NCBI RefSeq assembly: GCF_012843435.1
Contig: NZ_JABAFC010000003.1
Location: 62,001 to 126,000, forward strand
Length of the DNA stretch: 64,000 nt
Direction of reading: 5' to 3'
From: Psychrobacillus sp. BL-248-WT-3
GTDB taxonomy: Bacteria; Bacillota; Bacilli; Bacillales_A; Planococcaceae
The first letter of the stretch is position 1. Each line of letters opens with the position of its first letter. A program made the position numbers and the translations under genes. Under the pieces are notes generated by a model that did no database searches, was not told the DNA's origin, and saw only the letters and a list, made by a program, of their open reading frames with translations. Shown here in pieces: positions 1 through 10,490 of the stretch.

Positions 1-1
1 T

Positions 2-967
2 TTAGACGAAGTACGTGAATATGCAAAAGAGCTTTTAGGTAAAGTTTTAGTAACTCACCAAACAGGACCAGAAGGTAAAGAGATCAAGCGTCTACTTATC
101 GAAGAAGGTAGTAAAATTAAAAAAGAATATTATGTAGGTTTAGTTTTAGACCGCTCAACATCTCGTGTAACATTAATGGGCTCTGAAGAAGGCGGTATGG
201 ACATTGAGGAAGTAGCAGCAAATTCTCCAGAAAAATTATTCTATGAGGAAATTGATCCTGTAGTAGGATTAACTGGTTTCCAAGCTCGTAGAATGGCTTT
301 CAATATGAACATTCCGGCTAAACTTGTAAATAAAGCAGCTAAATTTATGCTTGGTCTTTACCAAGTTTACAATGAAAAAGATGCTTCTATCGTTGAAATC
401 AATCCATTAGTAGTAACTGAGGATGACAATGTATTAGCATTAGACGCTAAGTTTAACTTTGACAGTAATGCTTTATACAAACACAAGGACATCTTAGAGT
501 TACGTGACTATGATGAAGAAGATCCAAAAGAAATCGAAGCATCTAAATATGACCTAAGTTATATTTCACTAGATGGAAACATCGGATGTATGGTTAATGG
601 AGCAGGTCTAGCTATGGCAACAATGGATACAATTAGCTACTACGGCGGCTCACCCGCTAACTTCCTGGACGTTGGGGGCGGTGCTACAGCTGAAAAGGTT
701 ACAGAAGCATTCAAAATTATCTTAGCTGACAAAAATGTAAAAGGTATTTTTGTTAATATCTTTGGTGGTATTATGAAATGTGACGTAATTGCAGAAGGTG
801 TTATCATTGCTGCAAAAGAAGTTGGACTTCAAGTGCCATTAGTTGTTCGCTTAGAGGGTACAAACGTAGATTTAGGTAAGAAATTATTAAATGAATCAGG
901 CATCAATATTGTTGCAGCAGATTCAATGGCAGACGGTGCTCAAAAAATCGTTAATCTTGTAGGATAA
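2..967 (+). CDS. sucC: Succinyl-CoA synthetase (ADP-forming) beta subunit, 5'-truncated
   Basis: The reading frame is open from base 2, so the gene begins before the window and the N-terminal part is missing. About 321 residues remain. They include the end of the ATP-grasp nucleotide-binding domain (EINPLVV) and the C-terminal flavodoxin-like ligase domain with the glycine-rich [10 protein letters not shown] segment. With SucD it converts succinyl-CoA to succinate with substrate-level phosphorylation in the TCA cycle. It is followed 18 bp later by sucD, the usual operon. The ATG at 176 is an internal Met, not the start. Family assignment is firm. Confidence 0.96.
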   Translation, partial: LDEVREYAKELLGKVLVTHQTGPEGKEIKRLLIEEGSKIKKEYYVGLVLDRSTSRVTLMGSEEGGMDIEEVAANSPEKLFYEEIDPVVGLTGFQARRMAFNMNIPAKLVNKAAKFMLGLYQVYNEKDASIVEINPLVVTEDDNVLALDAKFNFDSNALYKHKDILELRDYDEEDPKEIEASKYDLSYISLDGNIGCMVNGAGLAMATMDTISYYGGSPANFLDVGGGATAEKVTEAFKIILADKNVKGIFVNIFGGIMKCDVIAEGVIIAAKEVGLQVPLVVRLEGTNVDLGKKLLNESGINIVAADSMADGAQKIVNLVG

Positions 968-985
968 GAAAGGCAGGGACATAAA

Positions 986-1888
986 ATGAGCGTATATATT
1001 AATAAAGATACTAAAGTAATTGTTCAAGGAATTACGGGCTCAACTGCTCTTTTCCATACAAAACAAATGCTAGAATACGGCACTAAAATCGTTGCTGGGG
1101 TTACTCCTGGTAAGGGTGGAACAGAAGTAGAAGGCGTACCTGTATTCAATACAGTAGCGGATGCTGTTAAAGATACAGGAGCTAATGTATCTGTAATCTA
1201 CGTACCTGCTCCATTTGCTGCTGATGCAATCATGGAAGCTGTTGACGCTGAGCTAGATATGGCTATTTGTATTACTGAACATATTCCTGTATTGGATATG
1301 GTAAAAGTTAAGCGCTATATGGAAGGCAAGAAAACACGTTTAGTGGGACCAAACTGCCCAGGTGTTATTACAGCTGATGAGTGTAAAATCGGGATCATGC
1401 CTGGATATATCCATACAAAAGGACATGTAGGCGTAGTTTCACGTTCTGGTACGTTAACATATGAGGCGGTTCATCAATTGACTCAAGCAGGCATCGGTCA
1501 AACGACTGCTGTAGGTATTGGTGGAGACCCTGTAAATGGTACAAACTTTATCGACGTGTTAAAAGAATTTAACGAAGATGAAGATACTTATGCTGTAGTA
1601 ATGATCGGAGAAATCGGTGGTACTGCTGAAGAAGAGGCTGCTGAATGGATCAAAGCTAACATGAAGAAACCAGTAGTAGGATTTATTGGTGGACAAACTG
1701 CACCTCCTGGAAAACGTATGGGTCACGCTGGAGCAATTATCTCTGGTGGCCAAGGTACGGCAGAAGGTAAAATTCAAGCAATGGAAGCTGCTGGTATGAA
1801 AGTGGCTGCTACTCCATCTGTAATTGGCGAAACGTTAATCGAAGCTATTAAAGAAGCAGGAATTTACGACGCTTGTAAAACACATTAA
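986..1888 (+). CDS. sucD: Succinyl-CoA synthetase alpha subunit
   Basis: 300 aa, normal length for the family. The N-terminal CoA-binding Rossmann fold carries [13 protein letters not shown] near residues 13-25. The phosphorylated active-site histidine is in [17 protein letters not shown], His247 by my count. It forms the heterotetramer with SucC and carries the phosphohistidine intermediate. The start ATG follows an AGGCAGGG ribosome binding site. It is co-transcribed with sucC and ends at a hairpin terminator immediately downstream. Confidence 0.97.
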   Translation: MSVYINKDTKVIVQGITGSTALFHTKQMLEYGTKIVAGVTPGKGGTEVEGVPVFNTVADAVKDTGANVSVIYVPAPFAADAIMEAVDAELDMAICITEHIPVLDMVKVKRYMEGKKTRLVGPNCPGVITADECKIGIMPGYIHTKGHVGVVSRSGTLTYEAVHQLTQAGIGQTTAVGIGGDPVNGTNFIDVLKEFNEDEDTYAVVMIGEIGGTAEEEAAEWIKANMKKPVVGFIGGQTAPPGKRMGHAGAIISGGQGTAEGKIQAMEAAGMKVAATPSVIGETLIEAIKEAGIYDACKTH

Positions 1889-1890
1889 TT

Positions 1891-1930
1891 AAAAAAGTGC
1901 GGCTCATCGAATGATGGGTCGTACTTTTTA
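1891..1930 (+). terminator. Rho-independent terminator of sucCD
   Basis: A long A-rich stem (AAAAAGTGCGGCTCATC pairing with GATGGGTCGTACTTTTT, with G-U wobbles) and a 4-base loop runs directly into a T tract, 3 bases after the sucD stop. The A tract opposite the T tract could make it bidirectional. Confidence 0.85.
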
Positions 1931-1959
1931 TAAACTAATAATTACCCATTTACCTGTTA

Positions 1960-1975
1960 GAGCATACATATGCTC
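1960..1975. repeat. 16-bp inverted repeat upstream of dprA
   Basis: GAGCATA-CA-TATGCTC forms a 7-bp inverted repeat with a 2-base centre, 40 bp upstream of the dprA start. It could be an operator or a short hairpin; the sequence does not decide. A TATAAA at 1986-1991 follows, but no convincing -35 is spaced correctly from it. Confidence 0.3.
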
Positions 1976-2015
1976 ATACTTTTCGTATAAAAAAATTCAT
2001 AAAAGGGGTTAATTG

Positions 2016-2894
2016 ATGATAGAACAAACTTTCCAAAGAAGATTACTCGCTCTACATTATGTATTTCCTGTACCTCTCCCTAAAGTAATTCCACTTCTAA
2101 AAATAGATCCCGACTTATCCCAACTAGAAAACATTCAACCATCCCTTCTTGCTAAATTGTGTAATATCCCCATTGAAAGAGCTATTCACTTGAAAAATAT
2201 GTATAAAGAGTTAGTTTATCACCCTCTTCTTGAAACCTATGAGAATCATAATATTCTCCCAATCGCTTATAATGATAATTATTACCCAGAAAGTCTTTTG
2301 AAATTATATGATCCTCCAGTGATTTTATATACTAAAGGAGATGTAAGCTTACTAGCTAACATTAAAAAGATTGCTATAATTGGTTCTAGAAAGGCAACTT
2401 CCTATTCAGAAAAAAGTATAGAAAAAATACTACCCCCTCTAATTCAACAAAATTATGTTATTGTAAGTGGTCTCGCGAGAGGTGCGGACACGCTGGCCCA
2501 TAGAAAAACAATAGAAATGGGCGGAAAAACTATTGGGGTATTAGGTACAGGTTTTTCTAATATTTATCCAAAAGAAAATGAGGATTTAGCGAACTTTATG
2601 TCGAAGAGTCACCTACTAGTAACTGAATACCCTCCCTATATTACTCCAAAAAAGTGGAATTTCCCCATGAGAAACCGGATTATTAGTGGTTTGTCGTTAG
2701 GTGTCGTTATTACAGAGGCACATAAGAAGAGTGGTACAGTTTCTACAATGGAGCATGCCTTAGAAAATGGAAAAGAAATTTTCGCAGTTCCAGGATCTAT
2801 TCATTCAGACCTATCAGAAGGCCCACATCACTTGATACTAGAAGGGGCAAAGCCTATTTGGGATGGCCACCAAATTCTCGAGGAAATGAGATAA
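2016..2894 (+). CDS. dprA: DNA-processing protein A, recombination mediator
   Basis: 292 aa from ATG 2016; an in-frame TTG at 2013 is closer than ideal to the AAAAGGGG ribosome binding site, so ATG is preferred. The N-terminal helical part is followed by the DprA/Smf Rossmann-like domain: IAIIGSRKATSYS near residue 124, VSGLARGADTLAH near 150, and later FPMRNRIISGLS and GTVSTMEHALENGKEIFAVPG. DprA binds incoming single-stranded DNA during natural transformation and loads RecA. It follows sucCD and precedes topA, as in other Bacillales. No clear ComK box was seen upstream. Confidence 0.95.
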   Translation: MIEQTFQRRLLALHYVFPVPLPKVIPLLKIDPDLSQLENIQPSLLAKLCNIPIERAIHLKNMYKELVYHPLLETYENHNILPIAYNDNYYPESLLKLYDPPVILYTKGDVSLLANIKKIAIIGSRKATSYSEKSIEKILPPLIQQNYVIVSGLARGADTLAHRKTIEMGGKTIGVLGTGFSNIYPKENEDLANFMSKSHLLVTEYPPYITPKKWNFPMRNRIISGLSLGVVITEAHKKSGTVSTMEHALENGKEIFAVPGSIHSDLSEGPHHLILEGAKPIWDGHQILEEMR

Positions 2895-2929
2895 AAAGTA
2901 TAAAATTTTAAATTTAGAATTGAAAAGTC

Positions 2930-2956
2930 TTGCAATTACTAAGAAACTGTTATACA
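2930..2956 (+). promoter_or_regulatory. Weak candidate promoter for topA
   Basis: TTGCAA (2930-2935) and TATACA (2951-2956) are separated by 15 bp, which is short for SigA. The position, 62 bp before the topA start in the only gap upstream of the gene, is suitable. Low confidence. Confidence 0.3.
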
Positions 2957-3018
2957 TTTTGCAACAGGTATTTGTTTTGCAGATTGAAGCGAGTTACCTT
3001 CTATAAGGAGGCACATCT

Positions 3019-5094
3019 ATGTCGGATTATTTAGTTATAGTAGAATCGCCAGCGAAGGCAAAAACGATTGAGCGATATTTAGGAAAGAAATATAAAGTAA
3101 AAGCATCGATAGGACATGTTATAGATTTACCAAAAAGTCAAATGGGTGTCGATGTAGAAAATAATTACGAGCCAAAATATATTACAATACGTGGTAAAGG
3201 GCCAGTCCTACAGGATTTAAAAAATGCGGCCAAAAAAGCAAAGAAAGTTTATCTCGCGGCTGACCCCGACAGAGAAGGGGAAGCAATCGCCTGGCATCTA
3301 GCAAAATCTCTAAACGTAGATTTAGAGTCAGACTGTCGTGTTGTATTTAACGAAATAACAAAAGATGCTATACTAGAATCATTTAAGCATCCTAGACCGC
3401 TTGATAAGGATTTAGTAGATGCCCAACAGGCAAGACGAGTTCTAGACCGTCTAGTAGGATATAATATCAGTCCTATTCTATGGAAGAAAGTTAAAAAAGG
3501 TCTTTCAGCAGGTCGTGTACAATCCGTTGCTCTGCGACTAATAATTGATCGTGAACGAGAAATCGAAAAATTTATCCCAGAGGAATATTGGTCTATCGAG
3601 GGTAAATTTGAAAAAGGTAAAAAAGCATTCGAAGCTCTTTACTTTGGCAAAGAAAAAGAAAAAGCAAAGCTTACCAATGAAGATGAGGTTAAGGCTGTAT
3701 TAAATCTCATGAAAGGCAAAAATTTTGACGTTACTAATGTTACTAAAAAAGAAAGAAAGCGTAATCCTGCGCCTTCATTCACTACCTCCTCACTACAGCA
3801 AGAGGCAGCTAGAAAATTAAACTTTAGAGCTAGAAAAACAATGATGCTTGCTCAACAGCTTTACGAAGGAATTGACCTTGGTAAAAAAGAAGGTACTGTT
3901 GGTCTTATAACTTATATGCGTACGGATTCTACTAGAATTTCGGATACAGCTAAGGCAGACGCTGCTGAATTTATAAAAAGTGAATATGGATCAGAGTTTC
4001 TTTCGACTAAGAAAGCGGAGAAGCAAGATAAAAAAGCCCAAGATGCGCATGAAGCTGTTCGACCTACAAACGTACTAAGAACACCTGATTCGTTAAAGGC
4101 AATATTATCTCGAGATCTTTTCCGTTTATATAAACTTATATGGGAAAGATTCGTTGCAAGTCAAATGGCTCCAGCCACTTTGGATACAGTTGCAGTAGAT
4201 TTGAAAAATGGAGAAGTCATTTTTAGAGCTAACGGTTCTCAAGTGAAATTTGCTGGTTTTATGAAGGTCTACGTAGAAGGCTCAGATGACCAAACAGACG
4301 ACAAAGATAAATTGTTGCCTGTTATGGAAGTTGGAGATAAAGTAAGTGCTACAGAGATCGAGCCTAAGCAGCATTTCACTCAACCACCACCAAGATACTC
4401 CGAAGCGCGACTTGTTAAAACCTTAGAGGAACTAGGCATAGGTAGACCATCTACATATGCTCCAACTTTAGATACAATACAAAAAAGAGGCTATGTAGCT
4501 CTAGAAACGAAGAGATTTGTTCCAACAGAGTTAGGTACTATTATTCATCAGCTTGTATCAGAGTTCTTTCCGAAAATCGTAGATATTGAGTTTACTGCTC
4601 AAATGGAACGAGATTTGGATAGTGTAGAAGAAGGTCAAGTTGAATGGAAGAAAATTATTGATGCATTTTATGTTGAGTTTGAAAAACACTTGGAACACGC
4701 AGAAGCTGAAATGGAAAAAATCGTTATAAAAGATGAGCCTACTGGTGAGGATTGTGAAGAATGTAGTTCTCCAATGGTATACAAGCTAGGGCGCTATGGA
4801 AAATTCATGGCTTGTAGTAATTTCCCGGACTGTAGAAATACAAAAGCAATTGTTAAAGAAATTGGTGTGAAATGTCCATCATGTGAGGAAGGGCAAATTG
4901 TTGAGCGTAAAAGTAAAACAAAACGCTTATTCTATGGCTGCAATCAGTATCCTACATGTGAGTTTCTTTCTTGGGATAAGCCAATTAGTAGACAGTGTCC
5001 AAAATGTAATGAAATGCTAGTAGAGAAGAAGTTGAAAAAAGGAATACAAATACAATGTGTTGCGTGTGATTATAAGGAAGATCCGCAAAGCTAG
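3019..5094 (+). CDS. topA: DNA topoisomerase I (type IA)
   Basis: 691 aa, typical of Bacillales TopA. It starts with the TOPRIM domain ([15 protein letters not shown], then [14 protein letters not shown] near residue 81). The catalytic tyrosine lies in [14 protein letters not shown], Tyr299 by my count. The C-terminal zinc-finger modules have Cys pairs (CEEC..CSNFPDC, CPSC..CNQYPTC, CPKC..CVAC). It relaxes negatively supercoiled DNA behind transcription and replication. ATAAGGAGG precedes the ATG. trmFO follows 15 bp later, so they are probably co-transcribed. Confidence 0.97.
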   Translation: MSDYLVIVESPAKAKTIERYLGKKYKVKASIGHVIDLPKSQMGVDVENNYEPKYITIRGKGPVLQDLKNAAKKAKKVYLAADPDREGEAIAWHLAKSLNVDLESDCRVVFNEITKDAILESFKHPRPLDKDLVDAQQARRVLDRLVGYNISPILWKKVKKGLSAGRVQSVALRLIIDREREIEKFIPEEYWSIEGKFEKGKKAFEALYFGKEKEKAKLTNEDEVKAVLNLMKGKNFDVTNVTKKERKRNPAPSFTTSSLQQEAARKLNFRARKTMMLAQQLYEGIDLGKKEGTVGLITYMRTDSTRISDTAKADAAEFIKSEYGSEFLSTKKAEKQDKKAQDAHEAVRPTNVLRTPDSLKAILSRDLFRLYKLIWERFVASQMAPATLDTVAVDLKNGEVIFRANGSQVKFAGFMKVYVEGSDDQTDDKDKLLPVMEVGDKVSATEIEPKQHFTQPPPRYSEARLVKTLEELGIGRPSTYAPTLDTIQKRGYVALETKRFVPTELGTIIHQLVSEFFPKIVDIEFTAQMERDLDSVEEGQVEWKKIIDAFYVEFEKHLEHAEAEMEKIVIKDEPTGEDCEECSSPMVYKLGRYGKFMACSNFPDCRNTKAIVKEIGVKCPSCEEGQIVERKSKTKRLFYGCNQYPTCEFLSWDKPISRQCPKCNEMLVEKKLKKGIQIQCVACDYKEDPQS

Positions 5095-5109
5095 AAAGAA
5101 GGATACGAC

Positions 5110-6420
5110 ATGACTGAAATAGTAAACGTTATTGGAGCAGGTTTAGCCGGAAGTGAGGCTGCTTGGCAAATAGCTAGCAGAGGAGTTAAAGTACGTCTCT
5201 TTGAAATGCGACCTGTCAAACAGACTCCAGCTCACCATACAGATAAATTTGCTGAGCTTGTTTGCTCAAACTCTCTTAGAGCAAATAACTTAACCAATGC
5301 TGTTGGGGTTATTAAAGAGGAAATGCGTATGTTGGATTCTCTGATCATCTCCTCAGCGGACAATAGTAGTGTTCCTGCAGGCGGTGCACTTGCCGTAGAC
5401 AGACATGATTTTGCGGGTAGAGTTACTGATTCTATTAGAAGCCATCCATTAATTGAGATTGTAAATGAAGAAGTAACCGAAATACCGGAGGGCATTACGG
5501 TGATCGCTACAGGTCCTTTAACATCCCCGGCCCTAGCAGAGAAGGTAAAAGTGGTTACAGGTCAGGATTACCTTTATTTCTATGATGCAGCTGCACCAAT
5601 TGTAGAAAAAGATAGTATTGATATGGATAAGGTATACTTAAAATCTCGCTATGATAAAGGGGAAGCAGCCTATTTGAACTGTCCTATGACGGAGGAAGAG
5701 TTTAATCGCTTCTACGATGCTCTTATTGAGGCAGAGGTTGTACCTTTGAAGGAATTTGAAAAGGAAATTTATTTCGAGGGCTGTATGCCAGTAGAGGTCA
5801 TGGCTGCAAGAGGTAGAAAGACATTGCTATTTGGTCCTATGAAGCCGGTAGGCCTAGAAGATCCTAAGACAGGCAAAAGACCATATGCTGTAGTCCAACT
5901 AAGACAAGATGATGCTGCAGGCACTCTTTATAATATCGTAGGGTTTCAAACACATCTAAAATGGGGTCCACAAAAAGAAGTACTAAAGCTAATTCCTGGC
6001 TTAGAAAATGTAGAAATCGTAAGATATGGAGTAATGCATCGCAATACGTTCATTAATTCGCCATATGTTTTAAAGCCAACCTATCAGCTAAAAGCTAATG
6101 AACAAATCTTTTTTGCTGGTCAAATGACAGGTGTTGAAGGCTATGTGGAATCAGCTGGAAGTGGGTTATTAGCTGGCATAAACGCTGCAAAATTGGCAAA
6201 AGGTGAAGAACTAGTTGTATTCCCAGCCGAGACGGCTCTAGGGAGCATGGCCCGTTATATAACAGAAGCCAACCCGAAAAATTTCCAGCCAATGAATATT
6301 AACTTTGGTTTGTTCCCAGAGCTACAACCTAAAGTAAGAGATAAGAAAGTACGCACAGAGCAGATGGCTAATCGAGCACTAACAACGATTCAAAATTTTA
6401 TGAAAAGTACATCGATATAA
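5110..6420 (+). CDS. trmFO: Methylenetetrahydrofolate-tRNA-(uracil-5-)-methyltransferase
   Basis: 436 aa, formerly Gid. The N-terminal FAD-binding Rossmann motif is [20 protein letters not shown] (residues 6-25). A conserved TrmFO segment, [19 protein letters not shown], lies near residue 48, and the [16 protein letters not shown] block near residue 337. It methylates U54 in the T-loop of tRNA using methylene-THF and FADH2. AGAAGGA lies upstream of the ATG, and the gene ends at a strong terminator. Confidence 0.96.
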   Translation: MTEIVNVIGAGLAGSEAAWQIASRGVKVRLFEMRPVKQTPAHHTDKFAELVCSNSLRANNLTNAVGVIKEEMRMLDSLIISSADNSSVPAGGALAVDRHDFAGRVTDSIRSHPLIEIVNEEVTEIPEGITVIATGPLTSPALAEKVKVVTGQDYLYFYDAAAPIVEKDSIDMDKVYLKSRYDKGEAAYLNCPMTEEEFNRFYDALIEAEVVPLKEFEKEIYFEGCMPVEVMAARGRKTLLFGPMKPVGLEDPKTGKRPYAVVQLRQDDAAGTLYNIVGFQTHLKWGPQKEVLKLIPGLENVEIVRYGVMHRNTFINSPYVLKPTYQLKANEQIFFAGQMTGVEGYVESAGSGLLAGINAAKLAKGEELVVFPAETALGSMARYITEANPKNFQPMNINFGLFPELQPKVRDKKVRTEQMANRALTTIQNFMKSTSI

Positions 6421-6425
6421 TTGCT

Positions 6426-6463
6426 AAAAGCCTCTAAAAAGTTGTATACTTTTAGAGGCTTTT
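6426..6463 (+). terminator. Rho-independent terminator after trmFO
   Basis: A perfect 14-bp stem (AAAAGCCTCTAAAA with TTTTAGAGGCTTTT) around a 10-base loop. The arm ends in T4 and the stem starts with A4, so it may act in both directions. The stop codon is 5 bp upstream. Confidence 0.85.
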
Positions 6464-6490
6464 ACAATAGATGAATTGGAGTGGTTACTT

Positions 6491-7384
6491 GTGATTGGTA
6501 AAGAGGAACTTCATTCTTTTATTGCACATATACAATTAGAAAAAAATTATTCTAATCTAACAGTTCGAGAGTACGAAAAAGATATTATTCAATTTTTAAA
6601 GTTTATAGAGGCGGAGGGTGTCCAAGAATTAAATGACGTTGAATATATTCATGCTCGGTTGTATATTACTAAGTTGTATGATGAAAATTTAGCAAGAACG
6701 TCTATTTCTAGGAAAATCTCGTCAATCCGATCTTATTACAAATTTTTAAACAAGGAATATAGTATTCGAGACGATGCTTTTCAATCTTTGTATCATCCGA
6801 AAAAAGAAACGAGATTACCACAATTTTTCTATGAAGAGGAAATGGAAAAGTTATTCGAGAAAAATAAAGGGACAGATCTATTGTCTGTTCGAAATATTGC
6901 CATACTTGAATTATTATATGCAACTGGGATGCGTGTGAGCGAACTTATTTCCATTGAAAACAGTCATATAGATAGTAGTTATGGTGTAGTGCGGGTTATG
7001 GGTAAAGGAAGAAAAGAGAGATACATACCAGTGGGAGACTATGCACTTGCTGCAGTTGAAGAGTATATGCACACTAGCCGACCTAAGCTGATGAAAAAGA
7101 CTTCTCATCCATACTTATTTGTGAACAATCGAGGTGAGCATCTTACTACTGATGGGGTGCGTTATATCTTGAATAGTATGATTAAAAAAGCTTCTATGCA
7201 TACAACTATATATCCCCATATGCTTCGCCATACATTTGCTACTCACCTACTTAACAATGGTGCTGATTTAAGAAGCGTCCAAGAGCTGCTAGGGCACGCT
7301 CATCTCTCCTCGACTCAGGTTTATACTCACGTAACGAAAGAGCATTTAAGAAAAACTTATATGAATGCCCACCCAAGGGCGTAA
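6491..7384 (+). CDS. xerC: Tyrosine recombinase XerC (CodV)
   Basis: 297 aa from GTG 6491, chosen because GGAGTGG at 6478-6484 gives 6-base spacing. An upstream TTG at 6476 overlaps that site. The N-terminal SAM-like core-binding domain (about residues 5-85) precedes the catalytic domain. Visible catalytic residues are Arg in ATGMRVSEL, Lys in [11 protein letters not shown]-x-x-R in [10 protein letters not shown], His in [10 protein letters not shown], and the nucleophile in VYTHV (Tyr278 by my count). With XerD it resolves chromosome dimers at dif. In B. subtilis this gene is codV, first of the codVWXY cluster, as here. Confidence 0.95.
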   Translation: MIGKEELHSFIAHIQLEKNYSNLTVREYEKDIIQFLKFIEAEGVQELNDVEYIHARLYITKLYDENLARTSISRKISSIRSYYKFLNKEYSIRDDAFQSLYHPKKETRLPQFFYEEEMEKLFEKNKGTDLLSVRNIAILELLYATGMRVSELISIENSHIDSSYGVVRVMGKGRKERYIPVGDYALAAVEEYMHTSRPKLMKKTSHPYLFVNNRGEHLTTDGVRYILNSMIKKASMHTTIYPHMLRHTFATHLLNNGADLRSVQELLGHAHLSSTQVYTHVTKEHLRKTYMNAHPRA

Positions 7385-7401
7385 CTACAGGAGGTCATAC
7401 A

Positions 7402-7962
7402 ATGGGTTCAATTCATGCAACTACTATATTTGCAGTTAGTCATAATGGAAGCTATGCAATGGCAGGCGATGGTCAAGTTACTTTAGGAAATCAAGTGGTA
7501 ATGAAGCATACAGCAAAAAAAGTTAGAAGATTATTTAATGGTCAGGTTATAGCAGGTTTTGCAGGTTCTGTTGCAGATGCTTTTACGCTTTTCGAGATGT
7601 TTGAAGGAAAATTGTTAGAGTACAATGGTAATCTTCAACGAGCAGCAGTAGAGTTAGCTAAACAATGGCGTGGAGATAAAATGCTTCGCCAATTAGAAGC
7701 GATGCTTTTAGTAATGGATAAAAAGCACTTGTTGCTTGTCTCTGGTACCGGAGAGGTTATAGAACCCGATGACGGTGTTTTGGCAATAGGCTCAGGTGGA
7801 AATTATGCATTAGCAGCAGGAAGAGCATTAAAACAATACGCTGGAGACAAGTTGACTGCAAAGGAAATTGCAGAGGCTGCTTTGAACACAGCTGCAGACA
7901 TTTGTGTGTTTACAAACCATCAAATAATTGTGGAGGTATTAGGTGAACATGAAGGAAACTAA
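7402..7962 (+). CDS. hslV: ATP-dependent protease peptidase subunit HslV (ClpQ/CodW)
   Basis: 186 aa, Ntn-hydrolase of the proteasome beta family. The protein begins [12 protein letters not shown], with a short pro-sequence before the TT pair that aligns with the catalytic Thr of other HslV proteins. Gly occupies position 2, where I recall B. subtilis CodW having its proposed serine nucleophile. The [12 protein letters not shown] and [16 protein letters not shown] blocks are typical. It forms the dodecameric peptidase core activated by HslU. AGGAGG precedes the ATG, and its 3' end overlaps hslU. Confidence 0.95.
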   Translation: MGSIHATTIFAVSHNGSYAMAGDGQVTLGNQVVMKHTAKKVRRLFNGQVIAGFAGSVADAFTLFEMFEGKLLEYNGNLQRAAVELAKQWRGDKMLRQLEAMLLVMDKKHLLLVSGTGEVIEPDDGVLAIGSGGNYALAAGRALKQYAGDKLTAKEIAEAALNTAADICVFTNHQIIVEVLGEHEGN

Positions 7963-9343
7963 CTTAACCCCTAAACAAATAACAGAGCACTTAAATAAAT
8001 ATATTGTAGGCCAAGAAACAGCAAAGAAGGCTGTAGCAGTTGCTTTACGCAATCGTTATAGAAGACAAATGTTAAACGAAGAAATGAAAGCAGAAGTAAT
8101 CCCGAAAAATATTTTGATGATTGGACCTACAGGTGTAGGGAAAACTGAAATTGCAAGAAGGATTGCCAAGCTAACAAAAGCCCCTTTTGTAAAGGTAGAA
8201 GCGACTAAATTTACGGAAGTAGGGTATGTAGGTAGAGATGTAGAGTCTATGGTTAGAGACTTAGTTGAGGCTGCTATTCGTATTGTAAGAGAAGAAAAAA
8301 TGGAAGAAGTTAAGGATCAGGCTATACGTTTAGCCAATGATGCTATTGTAAAGCTTCTTGTACCTTCTCTTAAAAAGAAGAATGCGGGACAAAATCCATT
8401 TGAAGCTTTATTTGGTGGAAAGCCTGAAGATGATTCATCAGACACCGAGGATACAGATGTACGTATAAAACGTTCACAAATTGCCGAAGATTTAAGAGAT
8501 GGCAAGTTAGAGGATGAAATAGTAACGGTAGAAGTGACAGAACAGTCACCATCTTTATTCGACGCCCTACAAGGTGGAGGAATGGAAAGCATGGGCATGA
8601 ATATGCAAGATGCTCTTTCTAACTTAATGCCTAAGAAAAAGAAAAAAAGAAAAATGAAAGTAAGAGACGCTAGAAAAGTATTAATTCAAGAAGAAGCGGG
8701 TAAATTAATAGATAACGATGAGTTGTCACAAATTGCCATTGAAAAGACGGAGCAAACAGGTATTATTTTTATAGATGAAATGGATAAAATCGCTAGCAAA
8801 AATGGTGGAAGCTCTTCTGCTGATGTATCTCGTGAAGGGGTACAAAGAGATATATTACCAATTGTAGAAGGTTCAACAGTTACGACAAAATATGGAGCAG
8901 TAAAAACAGATTATATATTGTTTATTGCTGCTGGTGCTTTCCATATGTCTAAGCCTTCTGATTTAATCCCTGAACTTCAAGGACGCTTTCCAATTCGTGT
9001 AGAGCTTGAGAAGCTTACGAAGGAAGACTTTGTCCGAATTCTAAAGGAACCTCATCAGTCGCTAATAAAGCAGTATGAGGCTTTGTTATTAACTGAAGAA
9101 GTAACTATTTCTTTTTCAGATGAGGCAATTGAAAGAATTGGGGATATAGCATATCAGGTAAACCAAGAAACCGATAATATCGGAGCAAGACGTCTTCACA
9201 CGATTTTGGAGAAAATTTTAGAAGACCTATCTTACGAGGCTTCAGATATTTCACCTGCTCAAATACAGATCACTCCTGCTTATATTGACTCTAAACTTGA
9301 CAATATTGTGAAAAACAAAGATTTATCACAATTTATACTTTAA
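7943..9343 (+). CDS. hslU: ATP-dependent protease ATPase subunit HslU (ClpY/CodX)
   Basis: 466 aa from GTG 7943, which GGAGG at 7932-7936 spaces well; ATG at 7949 is an alternative. Walker [10 protein letters not shown] is at about residues 61-69, Walker B is [11 protein letters not shown] near 275, and the C-terminal AAA+ lid carries the GARRLHT sensor-2 segment. The inserted I-domain (about 110-240) contains a Lys/Arg run, [10 protein letters not shown]. It unfolds substrates and feeds them to HslV. It overlaps hslV by 20 bp, suggesting translational coupling. Confidence 0.96.
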   Translation: MNMKETNLTPKQITEHLNKYIVGQETAKKAVAVALRNRYRRQMLNEEMKAEVIPKNILMIGPTGVGKTEIARRIAKLTKAPFVKVEATKFTEVGYVGRDVESMVRDLVEAAIRIVREEKMEEVKDQAIRLANDAIVKLLVPSLKKKNAGQNPFEALFGGKPEDDSSDTEDTDVRIKRSQIAEDLRDGKLEDEIVTVEVTEQSPSLFDALQGGGMESMGMNMQDALSNLMPKKKKKRKMKVRDARKVLIQEEAGKLIDNDELSQIAIEKTEQTGIIFIDEMDKIASKNGGSSSADVSREGVQRDILPIVEGSTVTTKYGAVKTDYILFIAAGAFHMSKPSDLIPELQGRFPIRVELEKLTKEDFVRILKEPHQSLIKQYEALLLTEEVTISFSDEAIERIGDIAYQVNQETDNIGARRLHTILEKILEDLSYEASDISPAQIQITPAYIDSKLDNIVKNKDLSQFIL

Positions 9344-9430
9344 AATCCGATTCTTATTACTTTCAAAAACAATTAAAAACCTTTAGAATATTAAAATAAA
9401 TAGGAAAATTACAATGGAGGCTTTATTTAA

Positions 9431-10210
9431 ATGAATTTATTAGACAAAACACGCAAAATTAACTCGATGTTACAGGCATCTGCTGGGAAACCAGTTAACT
9501 TTAAAGAAATGGCTGCAACATTAAGTGATGTAATAGAATGTAACGCATTTATCGTTAGCAGAAAAGGAAAGCTATTAGGACACGAAGTACACCAACAAAT
9601 CGAAAATGATCGTATCATTAAAATGATGGAAGAACGTCAATTCCCTGAGGAATATACAAAAAATCTTTTCCACGTTAGTGAAACGTCATCTAACTTAGAT
9701 GTATATAGTGAACACTCTGTATTCCCTGAGGAAAATAGAGAATTGTTTAAAGATGGTTTAACTACAATTGTTCCTATTATCGGTGGTGGAGAACGTCTTG
9801 GTACACTTATTCTAGGACGTCTTAAAGATGAGTTCCAAAACGATGATTTAATCTTAGGTGAGTATGGTGCTACTGTAGTTGGTATGGAAATCCTACGTGA
9901 AAAATCAGAAGAAATTGAAGAAGAAGCTAGAAGTAAAGCAGTAGTACAAATGGCTATTAACTCATTATCATATAGTGAATTAGAAGCTATTGAGCATATC
10001 TTTGAAGAATTAGACGGAAACGAAGGACTTTTAGTAGCATCTAAAATTGCTGACCGTGTAGGAATCACTCGTTCTGTAATTGTTAACGCTCTTCGTAAAC
10101 TGGAAAGTGCTGGAGTTATCGAATCAAGATCTCTTGGTATGAAAGGAACTTATATAAAAGTTCTTAATGATAAATTTTTAGCAGAACTTGCACAACTTAA
10201 AATGCGATAA
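9431..10210 (+). CDS. codY: GTP-sensing global transcriptional regulator CodY
   Basis: 259 aa, family length. It has an N-terminal GAF domain that binds branched-chain amino acids (about 1-155), a linker helix, and a C-terminal winged helix-turn-helix ([20 protein letters not shown], about 203-222). CodY represses stationary-phase, nitrogen and motility genes when GTP and branched-chain amino acids are plentiful. ATGGAGG lies upstream of the ATG. An 87-bp gap separates it from hslU. In B. subtilis CodY represses the fla/che promoter, which here starts just downstream. Confidence 0.97.
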   Translation: MNLLDKTRKINSMLQASAGKPVNFKEMAATLSDVIECNAFIVSRKGKLLGHEVHQQIENDRIIKMMEERQFPEEYTKNLFHVSETSSNLDVYSEHSVFPEENRELFKDGLTTIVPIIGGGERLGTLILGRLKDEFQNDDLILGEYGATVVGMEILREKSEEIEEEARSKAVVQMAINSLSYSELEAIEHIFEELDGNEGLLVASKIADRVGITRSVIVNALRKLESAGVIESRSLGMKGTYIKVLNDKFLAELAQLKMR

Positions 10211-10224
10211 TAACCTAATAAATG

Positions 10225-10263
10225 GAGCCTACTCTAGAAAATTCTAGAGTAGGCTCTTTTTTT
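10225..10263 (+). terminator. Rho-independent terminator of the cod cluster
   Basis: A 15-bp stem (GAGCCTACTCTAGAA with TTCTAGAGTAGGCTC) with a minimal loop is followed by seven T's, 14 bp after the codY stop. It isolates codY from the flagellar operon. Confidence 0.9.
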
Positions 10264-10323
10264 ATTCTAAAAATGGATTTAGATGGATATATTTTTTCCA
10301 GGATAAGACACATTTCTACAAAT

Positions 10324-10353
10324 TTGACAGTTGTTTTGTCGATTGTCTATAAA
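10324..10353 (+). promoter_or_regulatory. Candidate SigA promoter of the fla/che operon
   Basis: A perfect TTGACA (10324-10329) is followed after 17 or 18 bp by CTATAA or TATAAA (10347-10353). It sits in the 227-bp gap between the codY terminator and flgB, leaving a leader of about 130 nt. No good SigD-type element was recognised in this gap. Confidence 0.55.
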
Positions 10354-10373
10354 AAAAGGATAAAAGTCCTATG

Positions 10374-10388
10374 AAATTTCAAGAAATA
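10374..10388. promoter_or_regulatory. CodY-box-like site downstream of the fla/che promoter
   Basis: AAATTTCAAGAAATA matches the CodY consensus AATTTTCWGAAAATT at 11 of 15 positions and centres on the dyad TTTC-AA-GAAA. It would lie about 15-30 nt after the start of transcription, a position suited to repression. CodY control of PflgB is known in B. subtilis; this exact site is inferred. Confidence 0.35.
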
Positions 10389-10490
10389 GAATAGACACTG
10401 TGTTACATTTTCTTTACAATAAGATTATTGTGATTTTAATAGAAAATTAATAAAAATGACTCATAAAAAATAGATAGGGGGGATAAAGAA

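Noticed and set aside
176-967. sucC starting at ATG 176
   Set aside because: The frame is open to base 2 and the upstream residues match SucC, so the true start is before the window.
9637-10068. 143-codon minus-strand frame opposite codY
   Set aside because: Antisense shadow of a complete CodY gene with no independent support.
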